A stretch of DNA of 64,000 bases from positions 1 through 64,000 of the forward strand of contig OZ219784.1 of NCBI GenBank assembly GCA_964291305.2. The letters run 5' to 3'. Made by a program: the position numbers and the translations under genes. Positions 25,087 through 32,376 of this stretch are shown in pieces; within the stretch, counting starts at the first letter, position 1, and every line of letters begins with the position of its first letter. Source of the stretch: VXNF01 sp964291305 (GTDB lineage Bacteria; Actinomycetota; Acidimicrobiia; Acidimicrobiales; CATQHL01). The notes under the pieces are model-generated. The model saw nothing but the letters and a program-made list of their open reading frames with translations, searched no databases and was not told the origin of the DNA.

Positions 25087-25830
25087 TTACCCGGCCAGTT
25101 GGCGAGCCCGGTCGAAGACGGCGTCTAGCATGTCCTCGGTCAGCCGGCCGGTGAAGGTGTTCTGCTGGCTTACGTGATAGCAGCACAGCAGAATGCGCCC
25201 GCCGGGCAGCGGCACCTCTAGCCCGTGAGCGAAACGTGGCCTGGGCCTTAGGTTCCAGTGACGCGCCACCGCACCACAGGCCAGGCTGCCCAGTGCTACC
25301 ACTACCTGCACGCTCGTCAACGCCGCTAACTCGGCCTCGAAGAAACCACGACATGTGGCGAACTCCTCAGCGGTGGGCTTGTTGGCGGGCGGAGCGCACT
25401 TGACCGGCGAGGTGACCCAAGCGCCGCTGAGTGCCAGCCCGTCGTCGGCCCCGATGGCCTGCGGCTGGTTAGCGAAACCCGCTCGCCACAGCGCCCGGTA
25501 GAGCCACTCGCCAGAGCGGTCGCCGGTGAACATGCGCCCGGTGCGATTAGCCCCGTGAGCAGCAGGCGCCAAACCCACCACAAGCAGCCGGGCCGAGGGA
25601 TCGCCGAAGCCCGGAACTGGCCGACCCCAGTAGTTCTCCCCGGCAAACGCCGCCCGCTTAGTACGAGCTACCTCCTCCCGCCAAGCCACCAGCCGAGGGC
25701 ACGCCCGACAGGCCACCACCTCGGTCCCGAGCGCATCCAGGTGCCCCGCTTGCCTCGCTGCCGGCCACGGCACACCGTCGGAAGCCTCTGGACGATCGGT
25801 TTCGCCCCCGGCGAAGTTCCCAGAACCCAT
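25087..25830 (-). CDS. udgB: Uracil-DNA glycosylase family 5 (UdgB-type)
   Basis: A 247-residue base-excision repair enzyme with a 4Fe-4S cluster. It removes uracil and other deaminated bases. The cluster Cys pattern begins VACRACPRLVAWR and continues with CAPPANKPTAEEFATC. The motif A region is GLAPAAHGANRTGRMFTGD, matching family 5 (Ala/Gly in place of the water-activating Asp), and HVSQQNTFTGRL is near the C-terminus. Family 5 is common in actinobacteria and thermophiles. The gene is on the minus strand with the repeat-rich gap behind its start. Confidence 0.87.
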   Translation of the reverse strand: MGSGNFAGGETDRPEASDGVPWPAARQAGHLDALGTEVVACRACPRLVAWREEVARTKRAAFAGENYWGRPVPGFGDPSARLLVVGLAPAAHGANRTGRMFTGDRSGEWLYRALWRAGFANQPQAIGADDGLALSGAWVTSPVKCAPPANKPTAEEFATCRGFFEAELAALTSVQVVVALGSLACGAVARHWNLRPRPRFAHGLEVPLPGGRILLCCYHVSQQNTFTGRLTEDMLDAVFDRARQLAG

Positions 25831-25840
25831 AAACCGAACG

Positions 25841-26014
25841 CTAACCCGATGGGTCTACCTCGGAGGGCCTTGAGCTGTTTCTCGGCCGGCCGCGTCTTGC
25901 TTGTCCCGTGACCTAACCCGATGGATCCCCTAGGGGGGGTTTGTGGGGGTGGTGTGGGGGGTGCGTCTTGCTTGTCCCGTGACCTAACCCGATGGATCTA
26001 CCCCGGAGGGCCTT
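25841..26014. repeat. Overlapping older repeat pair (about 72-bp period before the second insertion)
   Basis: A 31-bp block at 25841-25871 (beginning CTAACCCGATGG, ending CGGAGGGCCTT) recurs at 25984-26014 with two mismatches. The offset is 143 bp. Removing the 71-bp module at 25892 leaves an offset of 72. This fits an earlier insertion whose second copy was later hit by the 71-bp event. Confidence 0.7.
25892..25998. repeat. Repeat-insert-repeat module: 36-bp perfect repeat, 35-bp insert
   Basis: Positions 25892-25927 and 25963-25998 are identical at all 36 bases, and both borders end in a mismatch (25891/25962 and 25928/25999). The 35-bp insert (25928-25962) is strikingly G-rich. It contains G runs of 7, 5, 2, 6 with short loops, so it could form a G-quadruplex. 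No gene overlaps the module. Confidence 0.95.
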
Positions 26015-26087
26015 ACCGCCCTGCTTGTCAGGTGGTAGATATGTTTGGATTGACCGCCGCTGGGCAACCAGCTGGGCGTGATTCGTT

Positions 26088-26280
26088 TCAGCGCCGCAGG
26101 GCTTAAATCTCCGGCACCTCGGCTGCCGCATTCTGGTAACCGCTCGATATGGACCATATCAGCGTCGCAAGACCCATCTCCCCGCTGCCGCAGTAACCGG
26201 CCCTAACATCCGACAAAGGCACCATTGCACCGTCGCTCGGTCGGTCGCAAGGCTTCTCCCCGACTTAGCAGTAACCGCCC
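26088..26280. repeat. Degenerate direct repeats in the 25.8-26.3 kb gap
   Basis: TCAGCG followed by a similar CGCA-rich block occurs at 26088 and 26159 (offset 71). Related blocks GTCGCAAG...CAGTAACCG occur at 26164 and 26244 (offset 78-80). Similarity is partial, so these are either decayed members of the same family or chance. The whole 25831-26333 gap contains no convincing gene. Confidence 0.35.
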
Positions 26281-26312
26281 TCGAGCGGCCTGTGCCGTGG
26301 GTTTGGGTCAGA

Positions 26313-26419
26313 GTCGTAGGGGCGGGTTCACGGTCAGGGGTTTGCTAGGTCGTTGTGTCGTACTGACGCCACTGCAGATAGTTGTCGTAGAGGCGGGTTC
26401 ACGGTCAGGGGTTTGCTAG
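26313..26419. repeat. Repeat-insert-repeat module: 36-bp repeat, 35-bp insert, in the HNH gene 3' end
   Basis: Positions 26313-26348 and 26384-26419 match at 35 of 36 bases (26320 G versus 26391 A). The insert is 26349-26383. The right copy is the last 12 codons of the DUF222/HNH gene. The insertion replaces a predicted TGA at 26308-26310 with a 16-residue readthrough tail ending at 26334. The paralogue at 59.4-61.1 kb has the corresponding CTACGA-codon-TGA without any insert. Confidence 0.95.
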
Positions 26420-28250
26420 CGCTGGTGATGTTGATTTTCCCCGCTAGCTCGTGGGTGCAGGCAGTCCAAGCACCGCGCCGTGCGGGTGGCGTGTTGTTGT
26501 GTTGGTCGGGGTGTTGGAGCGTGAACCTGCCGTCGGCATCCCGGACTACTTCGGCGCCTCTGGTGTGAACCAAATGATGATGGCAGTAGCTGCACAGCAG
26601 GCAGAGGTTGTCGAGGTCGGTTGTGCCTCCGTGCTCCCAGTGGGTGATGTGGTGTGCTTGGCACCAGTTAGCCGAAGCCCCGCAACCCACGCAACCCTTA
26701 TCCCGCACAGCCAACACCGCCCGCTGACGGCTAGAAGCATGGCGTCTCCCCCGGCCGAGCCACAAAGGCTCGCTCTTACCCTTAAACACAGCCGGCAAGA
26801 TTCTCGCGTCACACGCCAAACCGAGAAGCTCCTCAACCGACAGCGGGGTGCCATCAGAGAGGCGGGCGTCACGTAGTTGGCCCGCAATGGTGTCGTAGTC
26901 GGCGACCACCAACAGGTCCACACCCTGGACTGTGCCCGCAGACCTACCAGCCTTGCCGGTTCCGCCGCTGTTGGTGACGAGCTGTTCGAGAGCGTCAGCC
27001 ATGCGCTGACCCGAAGAAAGCCGACGTTTAGCATCCTCAGCGTGGAACAGCCGGTTAGCTGTAGCAGTGAGAGCGGTCTCGATGCGACTACCAGCCACCG
27101 GATCGAGCCGGCCCATTAGGGAGAACATCCCATCGGGTTCCTGTTTGATGTTCAAATAGCGCCGCTCCCGCTGACGCGCCCGCCGCTCCCCAAGATCACC
27201 CCGAGTCTGCTCGTTCACAAAATCGCGGACAGTGCGGGCGAACCGATCCTCGGACTCCCGGCCCGCAGCATCCAACAACCCAGCCTCACCACCCGGATCA
27301 CCAGACGGGGTTTGTTCCATAGCTTCGGCGATCATCTTCGCCTGCTTCGCAGTGATAGCCCCAGAACGCAAAGCCTCAGCAGTCCCAGGAGCGCGGCCCA
27401 ACTGCTCGGCCAACTTCACGTCCTGCTTAGCCCGACCGCGTGACTGCCTCAAACCGTCACGCAGCACATCAACCGCATGCCCCTCACCCCGACGGCGGGC
27501 CAACTCGGCGACCATCTCAGCCTTCACCGCAGCCAAACGAGACTCACACCTACCCACCAACACCAACCGAGCCTCCAACTCCCCATCAGCCAAACCCCCA
27601 ACCAACAAATCCGAGGAAAACAAACCAACCAAACCCTCAACATCAAACCCCGCGCCAAGACCGGACACGCCAGCCGCCCTAGAGGACCCAGTAGCGGCAC
27701 CGGAGGCCCCACTAGCAGAGGTGCCATTGCGCCTTGTTAGCGTGGCGGGGCCGGCTAGGGCTATGAATGCACCAGAGGCCCCACCAGCAGAAGTGCCATT
27801 GCGCCCAACAACAGATCCTCGGTCAGCGGACCCAACAACGGCGGCAGCGGACCCGGCAGCACCGACGGCGCCGGCAGCCCCAACAGCGACGACCGCAGAC
27901 TCATCAGCAGACCCATCACCGGCGGCAGCGGACCCGGCAGCACCGACGGCGCCGGCAGCCCCATCAGCGACGCCAACAGACCCAAAGACAGCAGCGCCGG
28001 CGGCCCCAACAGCAGCACCATCGGCCCCAATAGCGGTGGTGCCGTTATGCCCAGCAGCACCCCCGCCAGCGCGCCCAGCAGCAGCACCCCCGCCAGCGCG
28101 CCCAGCAGCAGCGCCATCGGCTCCAGCAATCCCAGCAGCAGCGCCATCGGCTCCAGCAATCCCAGCAGCAGCGTCGTTCAGCTCGGCAGCGCCGTCGGGC
28201 TCAGCAGCAACCCCAACAGCCGGGTCGTCGAACAGAGTCGCAATAGTCAT
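26334..28250 (-). CDS. DUF222/13E12-family HNH endonuclease, copy 1
   Basis: A 638-residue member of the 13E12 repeat family. After MTIATLFDDP comes a ~170-residue Ala/Gly low-complexity region built of short degenerate repeats (AGADGAA, GAAGAVGAAGSAAA). The DUF222 helical domain follows (ELEARLVLVGRCESRLAAVK...LNIKQEPDGMFSLMGRLDP). The HNH domain (residues ~520-565) has two CxxC pairs and HHITHWEHGG. The C-terminus is altered by a 71-bp insertion. Start set at the ATG giving the same N-terminus as copy 2. Sequence and upstream flank (to about 28430) match copy 2 in inverted orientation. These genes are thought to be mobile or recombining; the function is not established. Confidence 0.88.
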   Translation of the reverse strand: MTIATLFDDPAVGVAAEPDGAAELNDAAAGIAGADGAAAGIAGADGAAAGRAGGGAAAGRAGGGAAGHNGTTAIGADGAAVGAAGAAVFGSVGVADGAAGAVGAAGSAAAGDGSADESAVVAVGAAGAVGAAGSAAAVVGSADRGSVVGRNGTSAGGASGAFIALAGPATLTRRNGTSASGASGAATGSSRAAGVSGLGAGFDVEGLVGLFSSDLLVGGLADGELEARLVLVGRCESRLAAVKAEMVAELARRRGEGHAVDVLRDGLRQSRGRAKQDVKLAEQLGRAPGTAEALRSGAITAKQAKMIAEAMEQTPSGDPGGEAGLLDAAGRESEDRFARTVRDFVNEQTRGDLGERRARQRERRYLNIKQEPDGMFSLMGRLDPVAGSRIETALTATANRLFHAEDAKRRLSSGQRMADALEQLVTNSGGTGKAGRSAGTVQGVDLLVVADYDTIAGQLRDARLSDGTPLSVEELLGLACDARILPAVFKGKSEPLWLGRGRRHASSRQRAVLAVRDKGCVGCGASANWCQAHHITHWEHGGTTDLDNLCLLCSYCHHHLVHTRGAEVVRDADGRFTLQHPDQHNNTPPARRGAWTACTHELAGKINITSASKPLTVNPPLRQLSAVASVRHNDLANP

Positions 28251-28640
28251 CAGACACCCCCTCAAAACAGTGTGCACCGTTGGCTTTCGGTCGGCGGAGC
28301 CGACAAGCCGGTCAAACAAACACCAACCCCGCAACACCAGAGCCAGCGACCGGTACAAGTAAGTTTAGCTAATCAAACCAAAACCACAACCTCTGTACGT
28401 GTTAAAGCAAGAAATAAATCTAACCTTACCTAAGCGGAGTCACCAGTGGCCGGAGCCCGACCGTGCCCCTAGCCCTGCTGGGATAAAGCCGCCGGAGCCA
28501 AGGCACACGACAAGGATCAGTCTCTCCTCAGCCGCGCCGCGCTCGGCGGAACGCTTCAGTGCCCTGGGAGATGTTGCAACCGCCGGATCGGATAACTCAC
28601 CGTTCCATGACTGTCAGACCCCTGTGGCTATCATCGCCGC
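28251..28640. other. Intergenic region between HNH copy 1 and the methyltransferase
   Basis: The left ~180 bp mirror the sequence upstream of HNH copy 2 (59225-59403) and include an AT-richer stretch (28370-28440) that may hold the HNH promoter. The right ~200 bp are ordinary GC-rich DNA upstream of the divergent methyltransferase gene. I see no RNA gene or clear terminator. Confidence 0.6.
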
Positions 28641-29567
28641 ATGGAGCCAGACACCGTCGCGGTAGTGCCTCTACCCCCCGATGACGAAGACGAGGCGCTA
28701 CGTCAAATCCTCGACGAGGGCGTTGTACAAGGGGACGCTGCGCATTGGCTCCCGCGCCTACCGGCAGAGTCGGTGGACTTATTTTTCACGTCGCCGCCGT
28801 ATGCCGACGCGCGCTCGTACTCGAGGATCCACCCCGACAACTACGTCGAATGGTTCCTACCCTTCTCATCAGCAATACTCGAAGCAACAAGCCAAACCGG
28901 ATCGTTGGTGCTGAATATCAAGAACCGGGTGGCTAATTCAGGAGAACTAAAGGGTCAACGCCACCCGTACGTATACGAATTAGTGCTAGCCATGCAGCGA
29001 ATGGGTTGGCGTTGGATCGAGACTTACATCTGGAGCAAGCCGAATGCCATCCCTGGCCGGTTCGGGCCGCGAACCAAGGACAGCTTCGAGTACGTTTACC
29101 ACTTCGCCAAGGGCCCCAAGCCGTATTTCGACCTCGATGCTGTGCGGGTCCCCTACAAAACAGATCACGCGGAGATCTCCAGGCGACTCGGGGATTCCAA
29201 CGGTCGCAAGAACACGGCTGCGGGGTTCGGCCGGGATCGGACTAAGACCTACAGTTGTGGTGGCGCCGATCCAGGAAACGTCATTCCCGTCAGCCAGAGC
29301 TACAACCAACACCATGGTCCGGCGGGACGCCACACCGCCGTTATGCCCGAGGGCCTCGCGGAATTCTTTGTGCAAGTGGCCTGCCCCGCAGGCGGAGTCG
29401 TTGTGGATCCGTTCGCAGGATCAGGTACGACAATGGTCGTAGCGCGTCGCCACGGACGTCGAGCCGGCGGTATCGAAATACTCGAGGAGTACGTATCCGT
29501 GGCGGCTGAACGGCTCGCCGAAGACCTCGTCCAAGCGGAGTTAGGACTACTCCGTGGCTCTATCTGA
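28641..29567 (+). CDS. Site-specific DNA methyltransferase (N4-cytosine/N6-adenine, beta-type order)
   Basis: A 308-residue DNA amino-methyltransferase. Catalytic motif IV is TSPPYAD at residues 50-56 and the SAM-binding motif I comes later as DPFAGSGTTMVVARR near residue 255. This gives the order of beta-class enzymes. SPPY favours N4-cytosine, but adenine cannot be excluded. The central stretch KPNAIPGRFGPRTKDSFEYVYHFAKG is typical of the family. The gene ends in a 14-bp overlap with an unknown gene that is the natural candidate for a restriction partner. It starts at an ATG divergent from the HNH gene. Confidence 0.9.
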   Translation: MEPDTVAVVPLPPDDEDEALRQILDEGVVQGDAAHWLPRLPAESVDLFFTSPPYADARSYSRIHPDNYVEWFLPFSSAILEATSQTGSLVLNIKNRVANSGELKGQRHPYVYELVLAMQRMGWRWIETYIWSKPNAIPGRFGPRTKDSFEYVYHFAKGPKPYFDLDAVRVPYKTDHAEISRRLGDSNGRKNTAAGFGRDRTKTYSCGGADPGNVIPVSQSYNQHHGPAGRHTAVMPEGLAEFFVQVACPAGGVVVDPFAGSGTTMVVARRHGRRAGGIEILEEYVSVAAERLAEDLVQAELGLLRGSI

Positions 29568-30351
29568 CTCGGAGCGCAGTTCTCTAGTCGGCGCGGGTAC
29601 GACTCCTGAACCCGTCTTTCGTCGCCAAGCGGTGACTATCGCTCTCAGCAAATCGGGCTCTGACCTCAACGAAGCCCGCGGACTACTAGCTAAAGGATTC
29701 GCAAACGTCACACAGCCCTCGTTCCACTACATCCCTCGAGGCGAATCTATGGCCAGCGAGGAGGATTTCAGCACTGCGTACGCCGACCTGGCCGCCAGCA
29801 CAAACAACTTTCGCGACGTCGATCGCCAAACGCTCGCTCATGCACTGACATCGAATCCGGCGACTCTGGCACCCTTACGAATGATCCTCGGACTAACCCA
29901 TAACGAACTGGCATGGACCATGAAGCAAGTCCAGCCATTATCTAAGTCCTCCGGCGGGACACTAAAGAAATTTGAACGGAGTCACTCGCAATCGGCTGCT
30001 GCACAGACCGAAATGATCGAAACGATCGCTGCCACGGCGGTGGCGATTGTCGACAGGAGCGTCCTACAGATTCCCGCGCCGGCACTCAAGAACTTCCACT
30101 CGAAGCTGGACAAGCGGGACACCCGCGGTGGGTGGCAAACGGTTGCCGAAGAACGTGGCATTCTCGCCTGCGCAGTGATCGACGGACGTGGGTGGGCAGA
30201 ACGCAACAATGCCCTGGCAGACGTTGTCATCGCTACGCACGGCCGAACCTACTCCCTCACAACGCTGCAACACCTTCTATACATTCCCGACATTGGCTCA
30301 CTCCGGGGCACGGCGTCTGCCCGCCGGCTAGATGGAGTGGCCGAACGCTAG
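29554..30351 (+). CDS. Unknown protein overlapping the methyltransferase, candidate restriction endonuclease
   Basis: A 265-residue protein I do not recognise. Residues ~105-145 (APLRMILGLTHNELAWTMKQ, then LSKSSGGTLKKFERSH) look like a helix-turn-helix. The C-terminal ~90 residues contain GWQTVAEERGILACAVIDGRGW and LADVVIATHGRTYSLTTLQHLL, with several acidic residues but no canonical PD-(D/E)xK or HNH pattern that I can fix. The GTG start lies 14 bp inside the methyltransferase gene, so translation is coupled. By position it may be a type II restriction enzyme or a specificity/control protein. It has no signal peptide or membrane segment. Confidence 0.65.
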   Translation: MALSDSERSSLVGAGTTPEPVFRRQAVTIALSKSGSDLNEARGLLAKGFANVTQPSFHYIPRGESMASEEDFSTAYADLAASTNNFRDVDRQTLAHALTSNPATLAPLRMILGLTHNELAWTMKQVQPLSKSSGGTLKKFERSHSQSAAAQTEMIETIAATAVAIVDRSVLQIPAPALKNFHSKLDKRDTRGGWQTVAEERGILACAVIDGRGWAERNNALADVVIATHGRTYSLTTLQHLLYIPDIGSLRGTASARRLDGVAER

Positions 30352-30362
30352 GTTGAGCGGCG

Positions 30363-31001
30363 ATGGCTGCTGATCGGCGAACCGTCACAGTGTTGCTCGT
30401 GCGCCACGGCGCCACCGCTACTACGGGCAAGGTGTTACCGGGGCGGGCTCGGGGTCTGCATCTCTCGGCGGCGGGGCGGGCTCAGGCCGAAGCGGCAGCG
30501 GCAAAGATTGGCGCGCTCGACGACGTTCGAGCGGTCTATGCCTCGCCGCTAGAGCGGACCCAAGAGACCGCCGCCCCTATCGCAGGGGTCACCGGTCGGC
30601 GAGTCCGCACCGTGGAAGGTCTGAACGAGTGCGACTTCGGCGCCTGGACAGGCCGGAAGCTGGCCGACCTGCGCCGCCTGGCCGCTTGGCGCCAGGTGCA
30701 GAGTCTCCCCAGCGGCTTCCGTTTCCCGGACGGGGAGTCGTTCGCCGAGATGCAGGCCCGCATCTGCGGCACACTCAGCGAGCTGACCGGCCGTCACCGG
30801 GGAGGCGTCATAGTGGTCGTGTCCCACGCCGACCCCATCAAGGCAGCTGTGGCGCAGGCGGTCGGCACTCCGCTGGACTTGTTCCAGCGAATCGTTATCT
30901 CGCCGTGCTCGATTAGCGCTATCGCTTTCGGCGGTCACGGCCCCGTTGTGCTGGCCGTAAACTCCACCGGCGACGACTTGCGCACCCTGCGCCCTAGTTG
31001 A
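30363..31001 (+). CDS. Histidine-phosphatase superfamily protein (MSMEG_4193 family)
   Basis: A 212-residue phosphoglycerate-mutase-like protein with the catalytic LLVRHGATATTGKVLPGR at the N-terminus, ASPLERTQETA, and VVSHADPIKAAVAQAVGTPLD carrying the second catalytic His. It matches the actinobacterial subfamily first named from MSMEG_4193, whose substrate is unknown. It overlaps the next gene by 4 bp. The trio with DUF3090 and SCO1664-type genes is conserved in actinobacteria, often near mshC of mycothiol synthesis, which is not visible here. Confidence 0.85.
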   Translation: MAADRRTVTVLLVRHGATATTGKVLPGRARGLHLSAAGRAQAEAAAAKIGALDDVRAVYASPLERTQETAAPIAGVTGRRVRTVEGLNECDFGAWTGRKLADLRRLAAWRQVQSLPSGFRFPDGESFAEMQARICGTLSELTGRHRGGVIVVVSHADPIKAAVAQAVGTPLDLFQRIVISPCSISAIAFGGHGPVVLAVNSTGDDLRTLRPS

Positions 31002-31546
31002 CTGTCGCAGCGCTATTCACCATGTCTCCCTCCTACGAGTTCTCCGAAGTAGACGGCTTCACCTGCGGAACCGTCGGACCTAAGGGCCGGCGTGTCTTCT
31101 TCCTGCAAGTCCGGGAAGGAGACGTTGAGGCAAGCCTGAAGATGGAGAAGCAGCAGGTGGCGGCGCTGGCGAGGTTCCTGGGCGAAATGCTCGGTGACAT
31201 CGAGCGCAGGCACCGTGCGGAGGCGGAACCCGATCCACTAGACGCCGACCCACTAGACGCCACCCCCGAGGAGGCCGACTTCTGTGAGCCCGACGCCGCT
31301 GACTGGACAGTCGGCACCATCGGCGCGGCCTACGAGGAAAGTAACCACCGAATCATCCTTTGGATCGAGGAACTGACCCCCGAAGATGAGGAAGAAGCTG
31401 CCTCGGCGCGCATCGCCTTGCGGCCCGGGCAAGTCGCCGGCTTCGTTCGACAAGCTGACGAGTTGGTAGCCGCGGGCCGGCCGCCGTGCCAGTACTGCGG
31501 GGCGCCTCTCAATCACGACGACGGCTTCTGCCCCTGCTGGAACTAG
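30998..31546 (+). CDS. DUF3090 family protein
   Basis: A 182-residue cytoplasmic protein of the DUF3090 family, defined in actinobacteria and of unknown function. The N-terminal beta-rich part contains DGFTCGTVGPKGRRVFFLQ and a helix LKMEKQQVAALARFLGEML. The C-terminus ends in a CQYCGAPLNHDDGFCPCWN zinc-ribbon-like Cys cluster, and acidic linkers lie between. A GTGA-type overlap (4 bp) with the preceding phosphatase and a 12-bp gap to the next gene support an operon. Confidence 0.85.
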   Translation: MTVAALFTMSPSYEFSEVDGFTCGTVGPKGRRVFFLQVREGDVEASLKMEKQQVAALARFLGEMLGDIERRHRAEAEPDPLDADPLDATPEEADFCEPDAADWTVGTIGAAYEESNHRIILWIEELTPEDEEEAASARIALRPGQVAGFVRQADELVAAGRPPCQYCGAPLNHDDGFCPCWN

Positions 31547-31558
31547 CCCGAGCGCGCT

Positions 31559-32323
31559 GTGGGCGAATCCCCCATCCGCGCCCGGGCACCTATCGCCGAC
31601 GCCGACGCCGTGGAGCTGTTGCGCACGGGGGATCTGAAAGTGCTGGGGCGCTTGCCGTGGAGTTCCAACGCCACGTTTCTGGTGGACGTGTCAGCGACCG
31701 CCGAACCGGGTGCCGAAGCTGCACTGCCGGAAGCTGCGCTGCAGGCCGTCTACAAGCCCGCCCGCGGCGAGCGGCCGCTGCACGACTTCCCACCCGGGCT
31801 GCACCGCCGGGAGGTGGCGGCCTACGAGCTGTCAGTTGCTCTGGGCTGGGACTTGGTACCGCCCACGGTGGTGCGCGACGGCCCCTTGGGGGAAGGTTCA
31901 CTGCAACTGTTCGTGCTCGCCGACTTCGAGCAGCACTACTTCACGTTGCGGGAAAGACCCGAGTTGCAACCCGCTCTGCGGCGTCTCTGCGCCTTCGACG
32001 TGGTCGCCAACGCCACCGATCGCAAAGGCGGGCACGTGCTGCTGGAGGGCGACGACCATATCTGGGCCATCGACAACGGCTTGTGCTTCCACGCCTACTT
32101 CAAGTTGCGCACCGTGCTGTGGGACTTCTCCGACGAACCGCTGCCGACGGAGATCCGCAGAGACCTAGCGGCGCTGTGCCGTAACGGGCCGCCGGCCGCG
32201 CTGGTGGATCTGCTAGAGCCCGAGGAGTGCGAGGCCCTAACGCTGCGCACCGAGGCGCTGCTGAGCCACGACCGCTTCCCAACCGATCCGACGGGAAGAC
32301 GCTGGCCTTGGCCCCCGGTGTAG
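31559..32323 (+). CDS. SCO1664-family protein (PI3/PI4-kinase-like fold)
   Basis: A 254-residue member of the actinobacterial SCO1664 family, annotated elsewhere as distantly PI-kinase-like. Visible are a Gly-poor N-lobe (LKVLGRLPWSSNATFLVD), a YKPARGERPLHDFP lysine segment, RREVAAYELSVALGWDLVPPTVVRDG, and a catalytic-loop-like region FDVVANATDRKGGHVLLEGD followed by IWAIDNGLCFH. These resemble the HRD/DFG-like elements of kinases. GTG start. The substrate is unknown. It completes the three-gene actinobacterial cluster. Confidence 0.85.
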   Translation: MGESPIRARAPIADADAVELLRTGDLKVLGRLPWSSNATFLVDVSATAEPGAEAALPEAALQAVYKPARGERPLHDFPPGLHRREVAAYELSVALGWDLVPPTVVRDGPLGEGSLQLFVLADFEQHYFTLRERPELQPALRRLCAFDVVANATDRKGGHVLLEGDDHIWAIDNGLCFHAYFKLRTVLWDFSDEPLPTEIRRDLAALCRNGPPAALVDLLEPEECEALTLRTEALLSHDRFPTDPTGRRWPWPPV

Positions 32324-32376
32324 CGGGGGAGTAGCTTCGCCGGAGACGGCCCCGTGGCCACTCGGAGGGCGCTGGC

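Noticed and set aside
25841..26419. Conventional CRISPR array
   Set aside because: Repeat and spacer lengths fit, but there are only two copies per locus, the repeats differ between neighbouring loci, and no cas genes or leader are present. Treated instead as isolated insertion modules.
27232..28362. 376-codon plus-strand frame opposite HNH copy 1
   Set aside because: Pro/Ala/Thr-rich translation arises from the GC-rich low-complexity repeats read antisense; no domain or ribosome site.
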